DNA of 47,963 bases from Enterobacter sichuanensis (lineage in GTDB: Bacteria; Pseudomonadota; Gammaproteobacteria; Enterobacterales; Enterobacteriaceae). A program made the translations under genes and the position numbers. The notes under the pieces were generated by a model that was not told the DNA's origin, did not search any database, and saw nothing but the letters and a program-made list of their open reading frames with translations. Of the stretch, positions 39,442-47,963 are shown piece by piece. Numbering within the stretch: position 1 is the stretch's first letter; every line of letters starts with the position of its first letter. The stretch lies in the NCBI RefSeq assembly GCF_002939185.1, contig NZ_POVL01000041.1, positions 1-47,963 on the forward strand, read 5' to 3'.

Positions 39442-41463
39442 TTACTTGCCTTTAATCTCATACAGCGGTGTTTGGCCCGCAACAACCTGACCTTTCGCCT
39501 GAATGACCAGGCCACTGAAGTCGTCGATGTTGCTGCAAACCACCGGGCTTATCATGGAGCGCGCGTTGGCGTTCAGGAAGTCCAGATCCATTTCCAGAAT
39601 CGGCTGCCCGGCGACCACTTCAGCGCCCTCTTCCACCAGGCGAGTAAAGCCCTGACCGTTCAGCGCTACGGTATCGATACCCATGTGGACAACGATCTCT
39701 GCGCCATTTTCGGTTTCGAGGCAGAACGCGTGGTTGGTGTTGAAGATTTTCACAATGGTACCGGCAGCAGGAGACACAACGGTTTTGTCCGTTGGTTTCA
39801 CCGCGACACCGTCACCCACCGCTTTGCTGGCGAATGCTTCATCAGGCACCTGCTCAATCGCCACGACTTCACCGGTGACAGGAGAAACCAGCGCAGCAAC
39901 GATTTTGGCGTTTGGTACGGCCTGCGGTTTTGCAGCAGCAGGTGCGGCAGCGGGGGCAGCGCCTGCTTCAGCGGCGGCAACCGGGCCGGTTGTTTTCATG
40001 GCGTTGGCAATTTTTTCCGCAACGAAGCCGACAATAATCTGCACGCTGGTTTTGTTCAGGCGGATAACGCCGGACGCGCCCAGACGTTTTGCCAGCGCTT
40101 CATTCACCAGAGAGGAATCTTTCACGTTCAGACGCAGACGGGTGATACAGGCATCAATGCCGGTCAGGTTGTCAGAACCCCCGACAGCGGCGATGTACTG
40201 ACGCGCCAGACCAGAAACATCCTGATCCTGCGCACCGCTCACGTTCACGTCCTGACCATCCGCTTCGCTACCGGCCACAGCCAGCTCACGACCCGGGGTC
40301 ATCAGGTTGAATTTGGTGATAGTGAAACGGAACACCACGTAGTAGATCGCGAAGAACACCAGACCTTGTGGAATCAACATCCACCAGTGGGTCGCCAGCG
40401 GGTTACGGGAAGAAAGCACCATATCCACCAGACCCGCACTGAAGCCAAAGCCTGCAATCCAGTGCATGCTGGCAGCGATAAACACGGAGATACCGGTCAG
40501 CACAGCGTGGATCACATACAGCACAGGTGCCACGAACATGAAGGAGAATTCCAGCGGTTCGGTGATACCGGTGAAGAAGGCCGCAAACGCCCCCGCCATC
40601 ATAATACCCAGCACTTTCGCTTTGTTCTCTGGACGCGCGCAGTGGTAGATAGCCAGCGCAGCACCCGGCAGACCAAACATCATGATCGGGAAGAAGCCAG
40701 CCTGGTAGCGACCGGTGATACCGACAACCGCTTTACCGGCTTCGATGGACTGTGCGCCACCCAGGAAGTTAGGGATATCGTTAATACCCGCAACGTCGAA
40801 CCAGAACACGGAGTTCAGCGCGTGGTGCAGACCAACCGGGATCAGCAGACGGTTGAAGAACGCGTACACGCCCGCCCCGATGGAGCCCAGTTTCTGAATG
40901 TGCTCACCGAAGTTAACCAGACCGTCGAAGATCATCGGCCAGATGTACATCATGATGAACGCAACGACGATCATCACGAACGAGGTCAGGATTGGCACCA
41001 GACGACGGCCGCTAAAGAAGGAGAGCGCTTTTGGCAGTTCAACGCTACTGAAGCGGTTATACAGTTCGGCGGAGATGATACCTACAAGGATACCGACAAA
41101 CTGGTTGCTGATCTTACCGAATGCCGCCGGCACCTGGTCCGCCGGAATTTTTTGGATCATCGCCACTGCTGCTGGTGAGCAGAGCGTGGTTAAGACGAGG
41201 AAACCGACAAAACCGGTCAGCGCAGCGGCACCGTCTTTGTCTTTGGACATACCATAAGCCACACCAATCGCAAACAACACGGACATGTTGTCGATAATGG
41301 CGGAGCCTGACTTGATAAAGAACGCCGCCAGCGCGCTGGTGCTACCCCAGCCGTTGGGGTCGATCCAGTAGCCGACACCCATCAGGATGGCTGCGGCAGG
41401 CAGCGTGGCGACCGGCACCATCAGTGCGCGACCAACCTTTTGTAAATAACCTAGAATACTCAC
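39442..41463 (-). CDS. nagE: N-acetylglucosamine-specific PTS enzyme IICBA
   Basis: 673 residues, about 25 longer than E. coli NagE (648 from memory), mostly in the Ala/Pro-rich linker before the IIA domain. Order: IIC membrane domain with about ten helices (1-390), IIB with the phosphorylated Cys439 (DACITRLRLN), the linker ([18 protein letters not shown]) and IIA with the phosphorylated His593 (IVVHMGIDTVAL). It imports and phosphorylates GlcNAc to GlcNAc-6-P, the inducer of NagC. It diverges from nagB. Confidence 0.97.
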   Translation of the reverse strand: MSILGYLQKVGRALMVPVATLPAAAILMGVGYWIDPNGWGSTSALAAFFIKSGSAIIDNMSVLFAIGVAYGMSKDKDGAAALTGFVGFLVLTTLCSPAAVAMIQKIPADQVPAAFGKISNQFVGILVGIISAELYNRFSSVELPKALSFFSGRRLVPILTSFVMIVVAFIMMYIWPMIFDGLVNFGEHIQKLGSIGAGVYAFFNRLLIPVGLHHALNSVFWFDVAGINDIPNFLGGAQSIEAGKAVVGITGRYQAGFFPIMMFGLPGAALAIYHCARPENKAKVLGIMMAGAFAAFFTGITEPLEFSFMFVAPVLYVIHAVLTGISVFIAASMHWIAGFGFSAGLVDMVLSSRNPLATHWWMLIPQGLVFFAIYYVVFRFTITKFNLMTPGRELAVAGSEADGQDVNVSGAQDQDVSGLARQYIAAVGGSDNLTGIDACITRLRLNVKDSSLVNEALAKRLGASGVIRLNKTSVQIIVGFVAEKIANAMKTTGPVAAAEAGAAPAAAPAAAKPQAVPNAKIVAALVSPVTGEVVAIEQVPDEAFASKAVGDGVAVKPTDKTVVSPAAGTIVKIFNTNHAFCLETENGAEIVVHMGIDTVALNGQGFTRLVEEGAEVVAGQPILEMDLDFLNANARSMISPVVCSNIDDFSGLVIQAKGQVVAGQTPLYEIKGK

Positions 41464-41575
41464 TTTCTTCCCCCTATGAGACCCCGTTTAAGGCGTGTTC
41501 TCAGCTCTGTTTTTTATTGTGTCACGAACTATAGATACAGTTGATGATTCACTGGCATTGTGAGTGTGTGAAAAA

Positions 41576-41596
41576 TTAATTCGTATCGCAAATTAA
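41576..41596. promoter_or_regulatory. NagC operator for nagE
   Basis: TTAATTCGTATCGCAAATTAA is an imperfect palindrome of the NagC type, close to the remembered E. coli nagE operator. It lies about 113 bases before nagE. Confidence 0.75.
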
Positions 41597-41608
41597 ACAC
41601 CTGCTTTT

Positions 41609-41624
41609 TGTGATTTTTGTCACC
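41609..41624. promoter_or_regulatory. CRP site between nagE and nagB
   Basis: TGTGA-TTTTTG-TCACC matches the CRP consensus at 9 of 10 positions and lies between the two NagC operators, the arrangement known in E. coli. Confidence 0.75.
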
Positions 41625-41669
41625 AAATATCGTTTCTCACCCTCCCTTTCACTGGCTAACAACGAAAAC

Positions 41670-41691
41670 TTATTTTATCATTCGAAAAATC
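41670..41691. promoter_or_regulatory. NagC operator for nagB
   Basis: TTATTTTATCATTCGAAAAATC matches the E. coli nagB operator almost exactly from memory. Its centre is about 94 bp from the nagE operator centre, close to nine helical turns, which suits DNA looping by NagC. No ORF is seen in 41464-41791. Confidence 0.8.
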
Positions 41692-41791
41692 AAGACGGAT
41701 TGATCCGGCCTGAAAGGTTCCAGGTTACGCTTACGTATCAGGTCCCGATAGCCATCCGCCCACTCTTCTACTTTAACTCTTGAGGTGAACA

Positions 41792-42592
41792 ATGAGACTG
41801 ATTCCCCTGGCAACTGCTGAACAAGTCGGTAAATGGGCCGCTCGCCATATCGTTAACCGCATCAACGCGTTCAAACCGACCGCCGATCGTCCTTTCGTAC
41901 TTGGCCTCCCGACGGGCGGCACACCGCTGACCGCGTATAAGGCCCTGGTTGAGATGCACAAAGCAGGCCAGGTTAGCTTCAAACATGTTGTGACCTTCAA
42001 TATGGACGAATACGTCGGCTTACCGAAAGATCATCCGGAAAGCTACCATAGCTTTATGCACCGCAATTTCTTTGATCACGTTGATATTCCAGCTGAAAAT
42101 ATTAACCTGCTGAATGGAAACGCGCCTGATATTGACGCAGAATGTCGTCAGTATGAAGAAAAAATCCGTTCTTACGGTAAAATCCACCTGTTTATGGGCG
42201 GTGTGGGTAATGATGGTCACATCGCATTTAACGAGCCGGCATCATCTCTGGCGTCCCGTACCCGTATTAAAACGCTGACCCATGACACGCGCGTGGCAAA
42301 CTCCCGCTTCTTTGATGGCGATGTGAACCAGGTTCCAAAATACGCCCTGACCGTAGGCGTAGGCACCCTGCTGGATGCCGAAGAAGTGATGATTCTGGTG
42401 CTGGGCAGCGTGAAGGCGCAGGCGCTCCAGGCAGCCGTTGAAGGCAACGTTAACCATATGTGGACCATCAGCTGCCTGCAGCTGCATCCAAAATCAGTCA
42501 TCGTCTGCGACGAGCCATCCACGATGGAGCTGAAGGTAAAAACGTTGAAATACTTCAACGAGTTAGAAGCTGAGAACATCAAAGGTCTGTAA
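41792..42592 (+). CDS. nagB: Glucosamine-6-phosphate deaminase
   Basis: 266 residues, as in E. coli. It converts glucosamine-6-P to fructose-6-P and ammonia. Signatures: [10 protein letters not shown] (phosphate loop), [20 protein letters not shown] with the catalytic Asp72, and [14 protein letters not shown] with Asp141, His143 and Glu148. It is a hexamer activated allosterically by GlcNAc-6-P. TTGAGGTGA gives the Shine-Dalgarno sequence. It is the first gene of nagBACD. Confidence 0.98.
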   Translation: MRLIPLATAEQVGKWAARHIVNRINAFKPTADRPFVLGLPTGGTPLTAYKALVEMHKAGQVSFKHVVTFNMDEYVGLPKDHPESYHSFMHRNFFDHVDIPAENINLLNGNAPDIDAECRQYEEKIRSYGKIHLFMGGVGNDGHIAFNEPASSLASRTRIKTLTHDTRVANSRFFDGDVNQVPKYALTVGVGTLLDAEEVMILVLGSVKAQALQAAVEGNVNHMWTISCLQLHPKSVIVCDEPSTMELKVKTLKYFNELEAENIKGL

Positions 42593-42600
42593 TTGAATAA

Positions 42601-42633
42601 CCGCCTCTTCAACAAGAGGCGGCCGCTTTTTTT
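42601..42633 (+). terminator. Terminator-like hairpin between nagB and nagA
   Basis: CCGCCTCTT and AAGAGGCGG form a perfect 9-bp stem with loop CAAC; seven T residues follow after four bases. Being inside the operon it probably acts as a partial terminator or message stabiliser that makes nagB more abundant than nagACD. Confidence 0.7.
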
Positions 42634-42647
42634 AACCGGGGGTCGTT

Positions 42648-43796
42648 ATGTACGCTTTAACCCACGGTCGGATTTATACCGGCCATGATATTCTGGATGA
42701 CCATGCGATTGTTATCGCCAATGGCCTGATTGAACGTGTTTGCCCGCTGGCAGAGCTGCCGCCGGAGATTGAACAGCGCTCACTCAATGGAGCAGTAATC
42801 TCCCCCGGTTTCATCGACGTACAGCTGAACGGCTGCGGCGGTGTGCAATTTAATGACTCCGCCGACGCGGTGACGGTCGAAACGCTGGAGATCATGCAGA
42901 AAGCCAACGAGAAATCTGGCTGCACCAGCTATCTGCCAACGCTCATCACCAGCAGTGATGATCTTATGAAACAGGGTATCCGCGTGATGCGTGAATACCT
43001 GGCCAAACACCCCAATCAGGCGCTGGGTCTGCACCTTGAAGGACCATGGCTCAATATGGTCAAGAAAGGGACGCATAACCCGGATTACGTGCGCAAACCG
43101 GATGCAGAGCTGGTGGATTACATGTGTGCGAACGCTGATGTGATCACCAAAGTCACGCTGGCCCCTGAAATGACCGGCACTGACGTCATCAGCAAGCTGG
43201 CCGCCGCCGGGATTGTGGTTTCAGCAGGCCACTCTAACGCCACGCTGAAAGAGGCGAAAGCCGGTTTCCGCGCGGGCATTACCTTTGCGACGCATCTTTA
43301 TAACGCCATGCCGTATATCACGGGGCGTGAACCGGGTCTGGTCGGTGCGATTCTGGATGAGCCAGACGTATACTGCGGCATTATCGCCGACGGTTTACAC
43401 GTCGATTACACCAACATTCGCAATGCCAAGCGGCTGAAAGGTGACAAGCTTTGTCTGGTCACGGATGCCACCGCACCGGCAGGTGCAAATATTGAGCAGT
43501 TCATTTTTGCCGGTAAAACAATATACTACCGCAATGGACTGTGTGTGGATGAAAACGGTACGCTGAGTGGTTCCTCTTTGACCATGATTGAAGGGGTGCG
43601 TAACCTGGTGGAACATTGCGGGATTGCGCTTGATGAAGCCCTGCGTATGGCCACCCTCTATCCGGCTCGTGCAATGGGCGTGGATAAACAGCTTGGCGGA
43701 ATTGCACCAGGTATGGTTGCAAACCTGACGGCATTCACACACGATTATAAAATTATTAAGACCATCGTTAATGGTAACGAGGTCGTCACTGAGTAA
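42648..43796 (+). CDS. nagA: N-acetylglucosamine-6-phosphate deacetylase
   Basis: 382 residues, amidohydrolase fold. It removes acetate from GlcNAc-6-P to give GlcN-6-P for NagB, and lowers the NagC inducer. Metal and substrate residues lie in HLEGPW (Glu131), VSAGHSN (His195), [16 protein letters not shown] (His216) and [11 protein letters not shown] (Asp273). The Shine-Dalgarno sequence is GGGGGT. It is followed 8 bases later by nagC. Confidence 0.98.
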   Translation: MYALTHGRIYTGHDILDDHAIVIANGLIERVCPLAELPPEIEQRSLNGAVISPGFIDVQLNGCGGVQFNDSADAVTVETLEIMQKANEKSGCTSYLPTLITSSDDLMKQGIRVMREYLAKHPNQALGLHLEGPWLNMVKKGTHNPDYVRKPDAELVDYMCANADVITKVTLAPEMTGTDVISKLAAAGIVVSAGHSNATLKEAKAGFRAGITFATHLYNAMPYITGREPGLVGAILDEPDVYCGIIADGLHVDYTNIRNAKRLKGDKLCLVTDATAPAGANIEQFIFAGKTIYYRNGLCVDENGTLSGSSLTMIEGVRNLVEHCGIALDEALRMATLYPARAMGVDKQLGGIAPGMVANLTAFTHDYKIIKTIVNGNEVVTE

Positions 43797-43804
43797 GTAA
43801 AAGT

Positions 43805-45025
43805 ATGACACCTGGCGGACAAGCTCAAATCGGTAATGTCGATCTCGTTAAACAACTTAACAGTGCGGCGGTATATCGCCTGATTGACCAACATGGTCCA
43901 ATCTCACGTATCCAGATAGCCGAACAAAGCCAGCTTGCTCCCGCCAGCGTGACAAAAATTACCCGCCAGCTCATTGAGCGCGGTCTGATCAAAGAAGTCG
44001 ATCAGCAGGCCTCTACCGGGGGCCGCCGCGCGATCTCCATTGTTACCGAAACCCGTAATTTTCAGGCGATCGGCGTCCGGCTGGGTCGTCATGACACCAC
44101 GCTCACGCTCTACGATCTGAGCAGCAAAGCCATTGCGGAAGAGCACTACCCTCTTCCGGAGCGCACCCAGGAAACACTGGAGCATGCGCTGCTGAACACC
44201 ATCGCGCTGTTTATTGAAAGCTGTCAGCGCAAGATCCGCGAACTCATCGCCATCTCCGTGATTCTTCCCGGCCTGGTCGACCCGGAAAGCGGCGTGATCC
44301 GTTATATGCCGCATATTCAGGTTGAAAACTGGGGGCTGGTCGACGCGCTGGAAAAGCGTTTTAAAGTGACCTGCTTTGTGGGCCATGACATTCGCTCTCT
44401 GGCGCTTGCTGAGCACTACTTTGGTGCGAGTCAGGACTGCGAAGACTCTATTCTGGTGCGCGTTCACCGCGGTACGGGTGCCGGCATTATCTCTAATGGC
44501 CGAATCTTTATTGGTCGCAACGGTAACGTCGGTGAGATTGGTCACATTCAGGTTGAACCCCTCGGGGAGCGCTGCCACTGCGGAAACTTCGGTTGCCTTG
44601 AAACCATTGCCGCCAACACCGCCATCGAGCAGCGCGTTCGCCATCTGCTGGAACAGGGTTACCAAAGCCGCGTGACGCTGGACGATTGTAAGATAGGCTC
44701 CATCTGTAAAGCCGCCAATAAAGGCGACGCGCTGGCCTGTGAAGTGATCGAACAGGTGGGACGTCATCTGGGGAAAACCATCGCCATCGCCATTAACCTG
44801 TTTAACCCGCAAAAAGTGGTGATCGCAGGTGAAATTGTGGAGGCGGAAAAGGTCCTGCTCCCCGCCATTGAAGGCTGTATTAACACCCAGGCGCTGAAAG
44901 CATTCCGCCAGAACCTCCCGGTGGTTCGTTCAAAGCTTGACCATCGCTCGGCGATTGGCGCGTTCGCGCTGGTCAAACGGGCTATGCTCAACGGAATTCT
45001 GCTGCAGCATTTGCTGGAAAGTTAA
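43805..45025 (+). CDS. nagC: N-acetylglucosamine repressor NagC (ROK family)
   Basis: 406 residues. N-terminal helix-turn-helix (GPISRIQIAEQSQLAPASVTK region, about 35-60) and a C-terminal ROK sugar-sensing domain with VRVHRGTGAGI and the zinc motif GERCHCGNFGCLE. It represses nagE, nagBACD and chiPQ; GlcNAc-6-P relieves repression. It lies 8 bases after nagA with a poor Shine-Dalgarno sequence (GTAAG), so it is probably translated by coupling to nagA. Confidence 0.97.
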   Translation: MTPGGQAQIGNVDLVKQLNSAAVYRLIDQHGPISRIQIAEQSQLAPASVTKITRQLIERGLIKEVDQQASTGGRRAISIVTETRNFQAIGVRLGRHDTTLTLYDLSSKAIAEEHYPLPERTQETLEHALLNTIALFIESCQRKIRELIAISVILPGLVDPESGVIRYMPHIQVENWGLVDALEKRFKVTCFVGHDIRSLALAEHYFGASQDCEDSILVRVHRGTGAGIISNGRIFIGRNGNVGEIGHIQVEPLGERCHCGNFGCLETIAANTAIEQRVRHLLEQGYQSRVTLDDCKIGSICKAANKGDALACEVIEQVGRHLGKTIAIAINLFNPQKVVIAGEIVEAEKVLLPAIEGCINTQALKAFRQNLPVVRSKLDHRSAIGAFALVKRAMLNGILLQHLLES

Positions 45026-45070
45026 TCGGACCTTATAGTAACGCCTTCTTTTTTTGATGTCGGAATGTCC

Positions 45071-45823
45071 ATGACCATTAAGAATGTAATTTGTGATATC
45101 GACGGCGTGCTGATGCACGACAACGTTGCCGTGCCGGGTGCTGCGGAGTTTCTTCACCGCATCATCGACAAAGGAATGCCTCTGGTTCTTCTCACGAACT
45201 ACCCTTCTCAGACCGGTCAGGATCTGGCAAACCGCTTTGCGACGGCGGGTGTCAACGTCCCGGACAGCGTGTTTTATACCTCGGCGATGGCCACGGCGGA
45301 TTTTCTGAAGCGTCAGGAAGGGAAAAAAGCCTACGTGGTTGGTGAAGGGGCGCTGATCCACGAGCTGTACAAAGCGGGCTTTACCATCACCGACGTCAAC
45401 CCGGACTTTGTGATCGTGGGTGAAACGCGCTCCTACAACTGGGAAATGATGCATAAAGCTTCTTTCTTTGTGGCTAACGGTGCGCGCTTTATTGCCACCA
45501 ACCCGGATACCCATGGCCGTGGCTTTTATCCGGCCTGCGGCGCGCTGTGCGCCGGTATCGAGAAGATCTCCGGGCGCAAGCCGTTCTATGTCGGCAAGCC
45601 AAGCCCGTGGATCATTCGCGCCGCGCTCAACAAGATGCAGGCCCACTCTGAAGAGACCGTGATTGTCGGCGACAACCTGCGCACCGATATTCTGGCCGGT
45701 TTCCAGGCTGGTCTGGAGACGATTCTGGTGCTCTCCGGCGTCTCTCAGCTTGATGACATCGATTCAATGCCGTTCCGGCCAAGCTGGATTTACCCCTCCG
45801 TCGACGAAATTGACATTATCTGA
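45071..45823 (+). CDS. nagD: UMP phosphatase, HAD superfamily (NagD)
   Basis: 250 residues from MTIKNVICDI, matching E. coli (now also called UmpH); an ATG two codons earlier lacks a proper Shine-Dalgarno spacing, whereas CGGA precedes this start by 7 bases. HAD motif I is CDIDGVLMHDN (Asp9, Asp11), motif II LLTNYPSQ, and motif III/IV VGKPSPWI with IVGDNLRTDI; the C2-type cap is between. It dephosphorylates nucleoside monophosphates, mainly UMP. It is the last gene of nagBACD although not needed for amino sugar use. Confidence 0.95.
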   Translation: MTIKNVICDIDGVLMHDNVAVPGAAEFLHRIIDKGMPLVLLTNYPSQTGQDLANRFATAGVNVPDSVFYTSAMATADFLKRQEGKKAYVVGEGALIHELYKAGFTITDVNPDFVIVGETRSYNWEMMHKASFFVANGARFIATNPDTHGRGFYPACGALCAGIEKISGRKPFYVGKPSPWIIRAALNKMQAHSEETVIVGDNLRTDILAGFQAGLETILVLSGVSQLDDIDSMPFRPSWIYPSVDEIDII

Positions 45824-45828
45824 TACCG

Positions 45829-45860
45829 AACCACGCCTCAGGGCGTGGTTCTTTATTTTT
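45829..45860 (+). terminator. nagBACD terminator
   Basis: AACCACGCC and GGCGTGGTT form a perfect 9-bp stem with loop TCAG, followed by CTTTATTTTT. It lies 5 bases after the nagD stop. Confidence 0.85.
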
Positions 45861-46072
45861 ATGTATGCAAAACACAACCCCATCTAACAAAAAGGTGCTT
45901 TTGTTGAATAATCATCAATAAATGCGCTCATCACATACGCGTTTTTCACTGATCCGCAACCGCCATTGCACTATTTCCGTTTTCACCCGTAAAACGCTTG
46001 CGCGCCCTGCCCCTTTGCGGCATTTTCATAAGCAAGCAACATCACAATGCAACAGGGTTAACGGAGAAGGTT

Positions 46073-47737
46073 ATGTGTTCTATTTTTGGCGTACTGGATA
46101 TTAAAACTGACGCGGGCGAACTGCGTAAAAAAGCACTCGAACTGTCCCGCCTGATGCGCCATCGCGGCCCGGACTGGTCCGGCGTTTACGCCAGTGACAA
46201 AGCCATTCTGGCACACGAACGTCTGTCAATCGTCGACGTCAATGCCGGTGCACAGCCGCTGTATAACGAGAAAAAAACGCACGCGCTGGCGGTTAACGGT
46301 GAGATTTACAACCACCAGGCGCTGCGCGCCGAGTACGGTGACCGCTACGCGTTCCAGACCGGCTCTGACTGTGAAGTCATCCTGGCGCTGTATCAGGAGA
46401 AAGGACCCGAGTTCCTGGACGACCTTCAGGGTATGTTTGCATTCGCCCTGTACGACAGTGAAAAAGACGCCTACCTGATTGGCCGTGACCATATCGGTAT
46501 TATCCCGCTGTACATGGGCCACGATGAACACGGCAACTTCTATGTCGCGTCTGAGATGAAAGCCCTGGTGCCGGTTTGCCGCACCATTAAAGAGTTCCCG
46601 GCGGGCAGCTACCTGTGGAGCAAAGATGGCGAAATCCGTCAGTATTATCAGCGCGACTGGTTCGACTATGATGCCGTAAAAGACAACGTCACGGACAAAG
46701 CCGAGCTGCGCCAGGCACTGGAAGATTCCGTAAAAAGCCACCTGATGTCTGACGTGCCCTACGGCGTGCTGCTCTCCGGCGGTCTGGATTCCTCCGTGAT
46801 CTCGGCGATCACCAAGAAATTTGCCGCCCGTCGTGTGGAAGATCAGGAGCGCTCTGAAGCCTGGTGGCCACAGCTGCACTCCTTTGCCGTGGGTCTGGAA
46901 GGAGCGCCTGACCTGAAAGCCGCGCAGGAAGTGGCGAACCACCTGGGGACGGTGCACCATGAAATTCACTTCACCGTGCAGGAAGGTCTGGATGCGATCC
47001 GCGATGTGATCTATCACATTGAAACCTATGATGTGACCACCATTCGCGCCTCCACGCCAATGTACCTCATGTCGCGCAAGATCAAGGCGATGGGCATTAA
47101 GATGGTGCTCTCCGGTGAAGGCTCTGATGAAGTGTTCGGCGGCTACCTGTACTTCCACAAAGCGCCAAACGCCAAAGAGTTACACGAAGAGACGGTGCGT
47201 AAACTGCAGGCGCTGCACATGTTTGACTGCGCACGAGCTAACAAAGCGATGTCCGCCTGGGGCGTAGAAGCACGCGTTCCGTTCCTGGATAAGAAATTCC
47301 TTGATGTGGCGATGCGCATCAACCCGCAGGATAAAATGTGTGGCAACGGCAAAATGGAAAAACATATCCTGCGCGAATGTTTTGAATCCTACCTGCCGGC
47401 AAGTGTGGCATGGCGTCAGAAAGAGCAGTTCTCTGATGGCGTAGGCTACAGCTGGATCGACACCCTGAAAGAGGTGGCGGCGAAACAGGTTTCAGACCAA
47501 CAACTGGAAACCGCGAGCTTCCGCTTCCCGTACAACACGCCGGGCTCTAAAGAAGCGTATCTGTACCGTGAGATCTTCGAAGAACTGTTCCCGGTACCAA
47601 GTGCTGCAGAGTGTGTGCCAGGGGGGCCGTCCGTCGCCTGCTCTTCCGCGAAAGCCATTGAATGGGATGAATCTTTCAAAGCGATGAACGATCCATCAGG
47701 CCGCGCGGTAGGCGTTCACCAGTCTGCCTATAAATAA
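46073..47737 (+). CDS. asnB: Asparagine synthetase B (glutamine-hydrolysing)
   Basis: 554 residues from MCSIFGVLDI. This start is fixed because Cys2 is the N-terminal nucleophile of the glutaminase domain, and GGAGAAGG lies 5 bases upstream; 25 in-frame codons further upstream are not used. The synthetase domain has the PP-loop SGGLDSS (Ser235-Ser241 region) and GEGSDEVFGGY. It makes asparagine from aspartate, glutamine and ATP. The 212-base gap 45861-46072 holds its leader and promoter; I cannot place the promoter firmly. Confidence 0.98.
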   Translation: MCSIFGVLDIKTDAGELRKKALELSRLMRHRGPDWSGVYASDKAILAHERLSIVDVNAGAQPLYNEKKTHALAVNGEIYNHQALRAEYGDRYAFQTGSDCEVILALYQEKGPEFLDDLQGMFAFALYDSEKDAYLIGRDHIGIIPLYMGHDEHGNFYVASEMKALVPVCRTIKEFPAGSYLWSKDGEIRQYYQRDWFDYDAVKDNVTDKAELRQALEDSVKSHLMSDVPYGVLLSGGLDSSVISAITKKFAARRVEDQERSEAWWPQLHSFAVGLEGAPDLKAAQEVANHLGTVHHEIHFTVQEGLDAIRDVIYHIETYDVTTIRASTPMYLMSRKIKAMGIKMVLSGEGSDEVFGGYLYFHKAPNAKELHEETVRKLQALHMFDCARANKAMSAWGVEARVPFLDKKFLDVAMRINPQDKMCGNGKMEKHILRECFESYLPASVAWRQKEQFSDGVGYSWIDTLKEVAAKQVSDQQLETASFRFPYNTPGSKEAYLYREIFEELFPVPSAAECVPGGPSVACSSAKAIEWDESFKAMNDPSGRAVGVHQSAYK

Positions 47738-47751
47738 TCAATCATTTCATC

Positions 47752-47780
47752 ATCAGGCCCTGCGGGGCCTGATTTTTTTT
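47752..47780 (+). terminator. asnB terminator
   Basis: ATCAGGCCC and GGGCCTGAT form a perfect 9-bp stem with loop TGCG, followed by eight T residues. Confidence 0.92.
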
Positions 47781-47896
47781 GCTCCACTTTTCCTCCGCTA
47801 AAACCGATTAATAACCAATAATTGCCGAATATTCGGCCATGCTGTTCGCAACCTAACCAAACAGTCACATTCCCGCCATTTTCGTTGAAAAAGGTG

Positions 47897-47925
47897 TTGA
47901 CGCTGCAAGGGTCTATACGCATAAT
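47897..47925 (+). promoter_or_regulatory. Strong stable-RNA promoter (tRNA operon, metT-leuW-glnU type)
   Basis: -35 TTGACG (47897-47902), 17-bp spacer and -10 CATAAT (47920-47925), followed by a GC-rich discriminator GCGCCCC typical of stringently controlled stable RNA promoters. The sequence matches the remembered E. coli promoter upstream of metT, which follows asnB there. The window ends about 38 bases after the -10, just before the first tRNA. Confidence 0.8.
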
Positions 47926-47963
47926 GCGCCCCGCAACGCCGATAAGGTAACGCGAAAAAAAGA

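Noticed and set aside
39376..41178. 600-codon open frame antisense to nagE
   Set aside because: Low-complexity, His/Arg/Gln-rich translation typical of the complement of a GC-rich gene; nagE is certain on the other strand.
45998..46072. 25-codon N-terminal extension of AsnB
   Set aside because: Cys2 must be at the N terminus for glutaminase activity, and the Shine-Dalgarno sequence fits the inner ATG.
1..47963. CRISPR arrays, insertion sequences, prophage or integrated elements
   Set aside because: No regularly spaced repeats, transposase-like proteins, integrases or att-like duplications were seen in any strand.

Overview
The window is a housekeeping stretch of an enteric bacterial chromosome (Enterobacteriaceae; protein sequences and gene order suggest Enterobacter or a close relative, which is inference from remembered E. 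coli K-12 proteins, not a search). It follows the E. coli asnB-to-sucD segment in reversed orientation. The E. coli K-12 genes abrB, dtpD (ybgH), ybgA, the rhsC block and the genes between potE and pgm are not present at the matching places. I see no prophage, insertion sequence, integron or CRISPR array; the repeats are short REP/BIME palindromes.

Layout. 1-9791 (minus): the TCA operon sdhCDAB-sucABCD, ending in a 3'-UTR small RNA (SdhX type). 9792-10445: shared control region with gltA, which runs on the plus strand. 11815-15690 (minus): ybgI-pxpB-pxpC-pxpA-nei, preceded by phr. 17114-17717: a gap holding a possible unannotated 35-residue membrane peptide gene with its own Shine-Dalgarno sequence and terminator, plus a structured region with a direct repeat. 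17718-26018: ybfA (minus) diverging from the potassium operon kdpFABC-kdpDE. 26296-30164: the ornithine-sensing leader peptide speFL followed by speF-potE (acid/polyamine response). 30269-32482 (minus): seqA-pgm. 32666-35278 (plus): ybfF, ybfE, fldA, fur, with a disrupted uof leader ORF before fur. 35385-37158 (minus): chiPQ chitoporin operon with a ChiX pairing site and a NagC-like operator. 37605-39272 (minus): glnS. 39442-45823: the divergent amino-sugar regulon nagE / nagBACD with paired NagC operators around a CRP site. 46073-47737: asnB, then the promoter of a stable-RNA (tRNA) operon whose genes lie beyond the window.

How the genes work together. Citrate synthase, 2-oxoglutarate dehydrogenase, succinyl-CoA synthetase and succinate dehydrogenase form most of the oxidative TCA arm. 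chiP, nagE, nagB, nagA and nagC form one chito-oligosaccharide/GlcNAc uptake and catabolism regulon. pxpABC with ybgI, nei and phr combine 5-oxoproline disposal with DNA repair genes. The most interesting items are the candidate small membrane peptide at 17247-17354, the interrupted uof frame before fur, the SpeFL arrest peptide, the ChiX site, and two inverted repeats in the sdhB-sucA gap.
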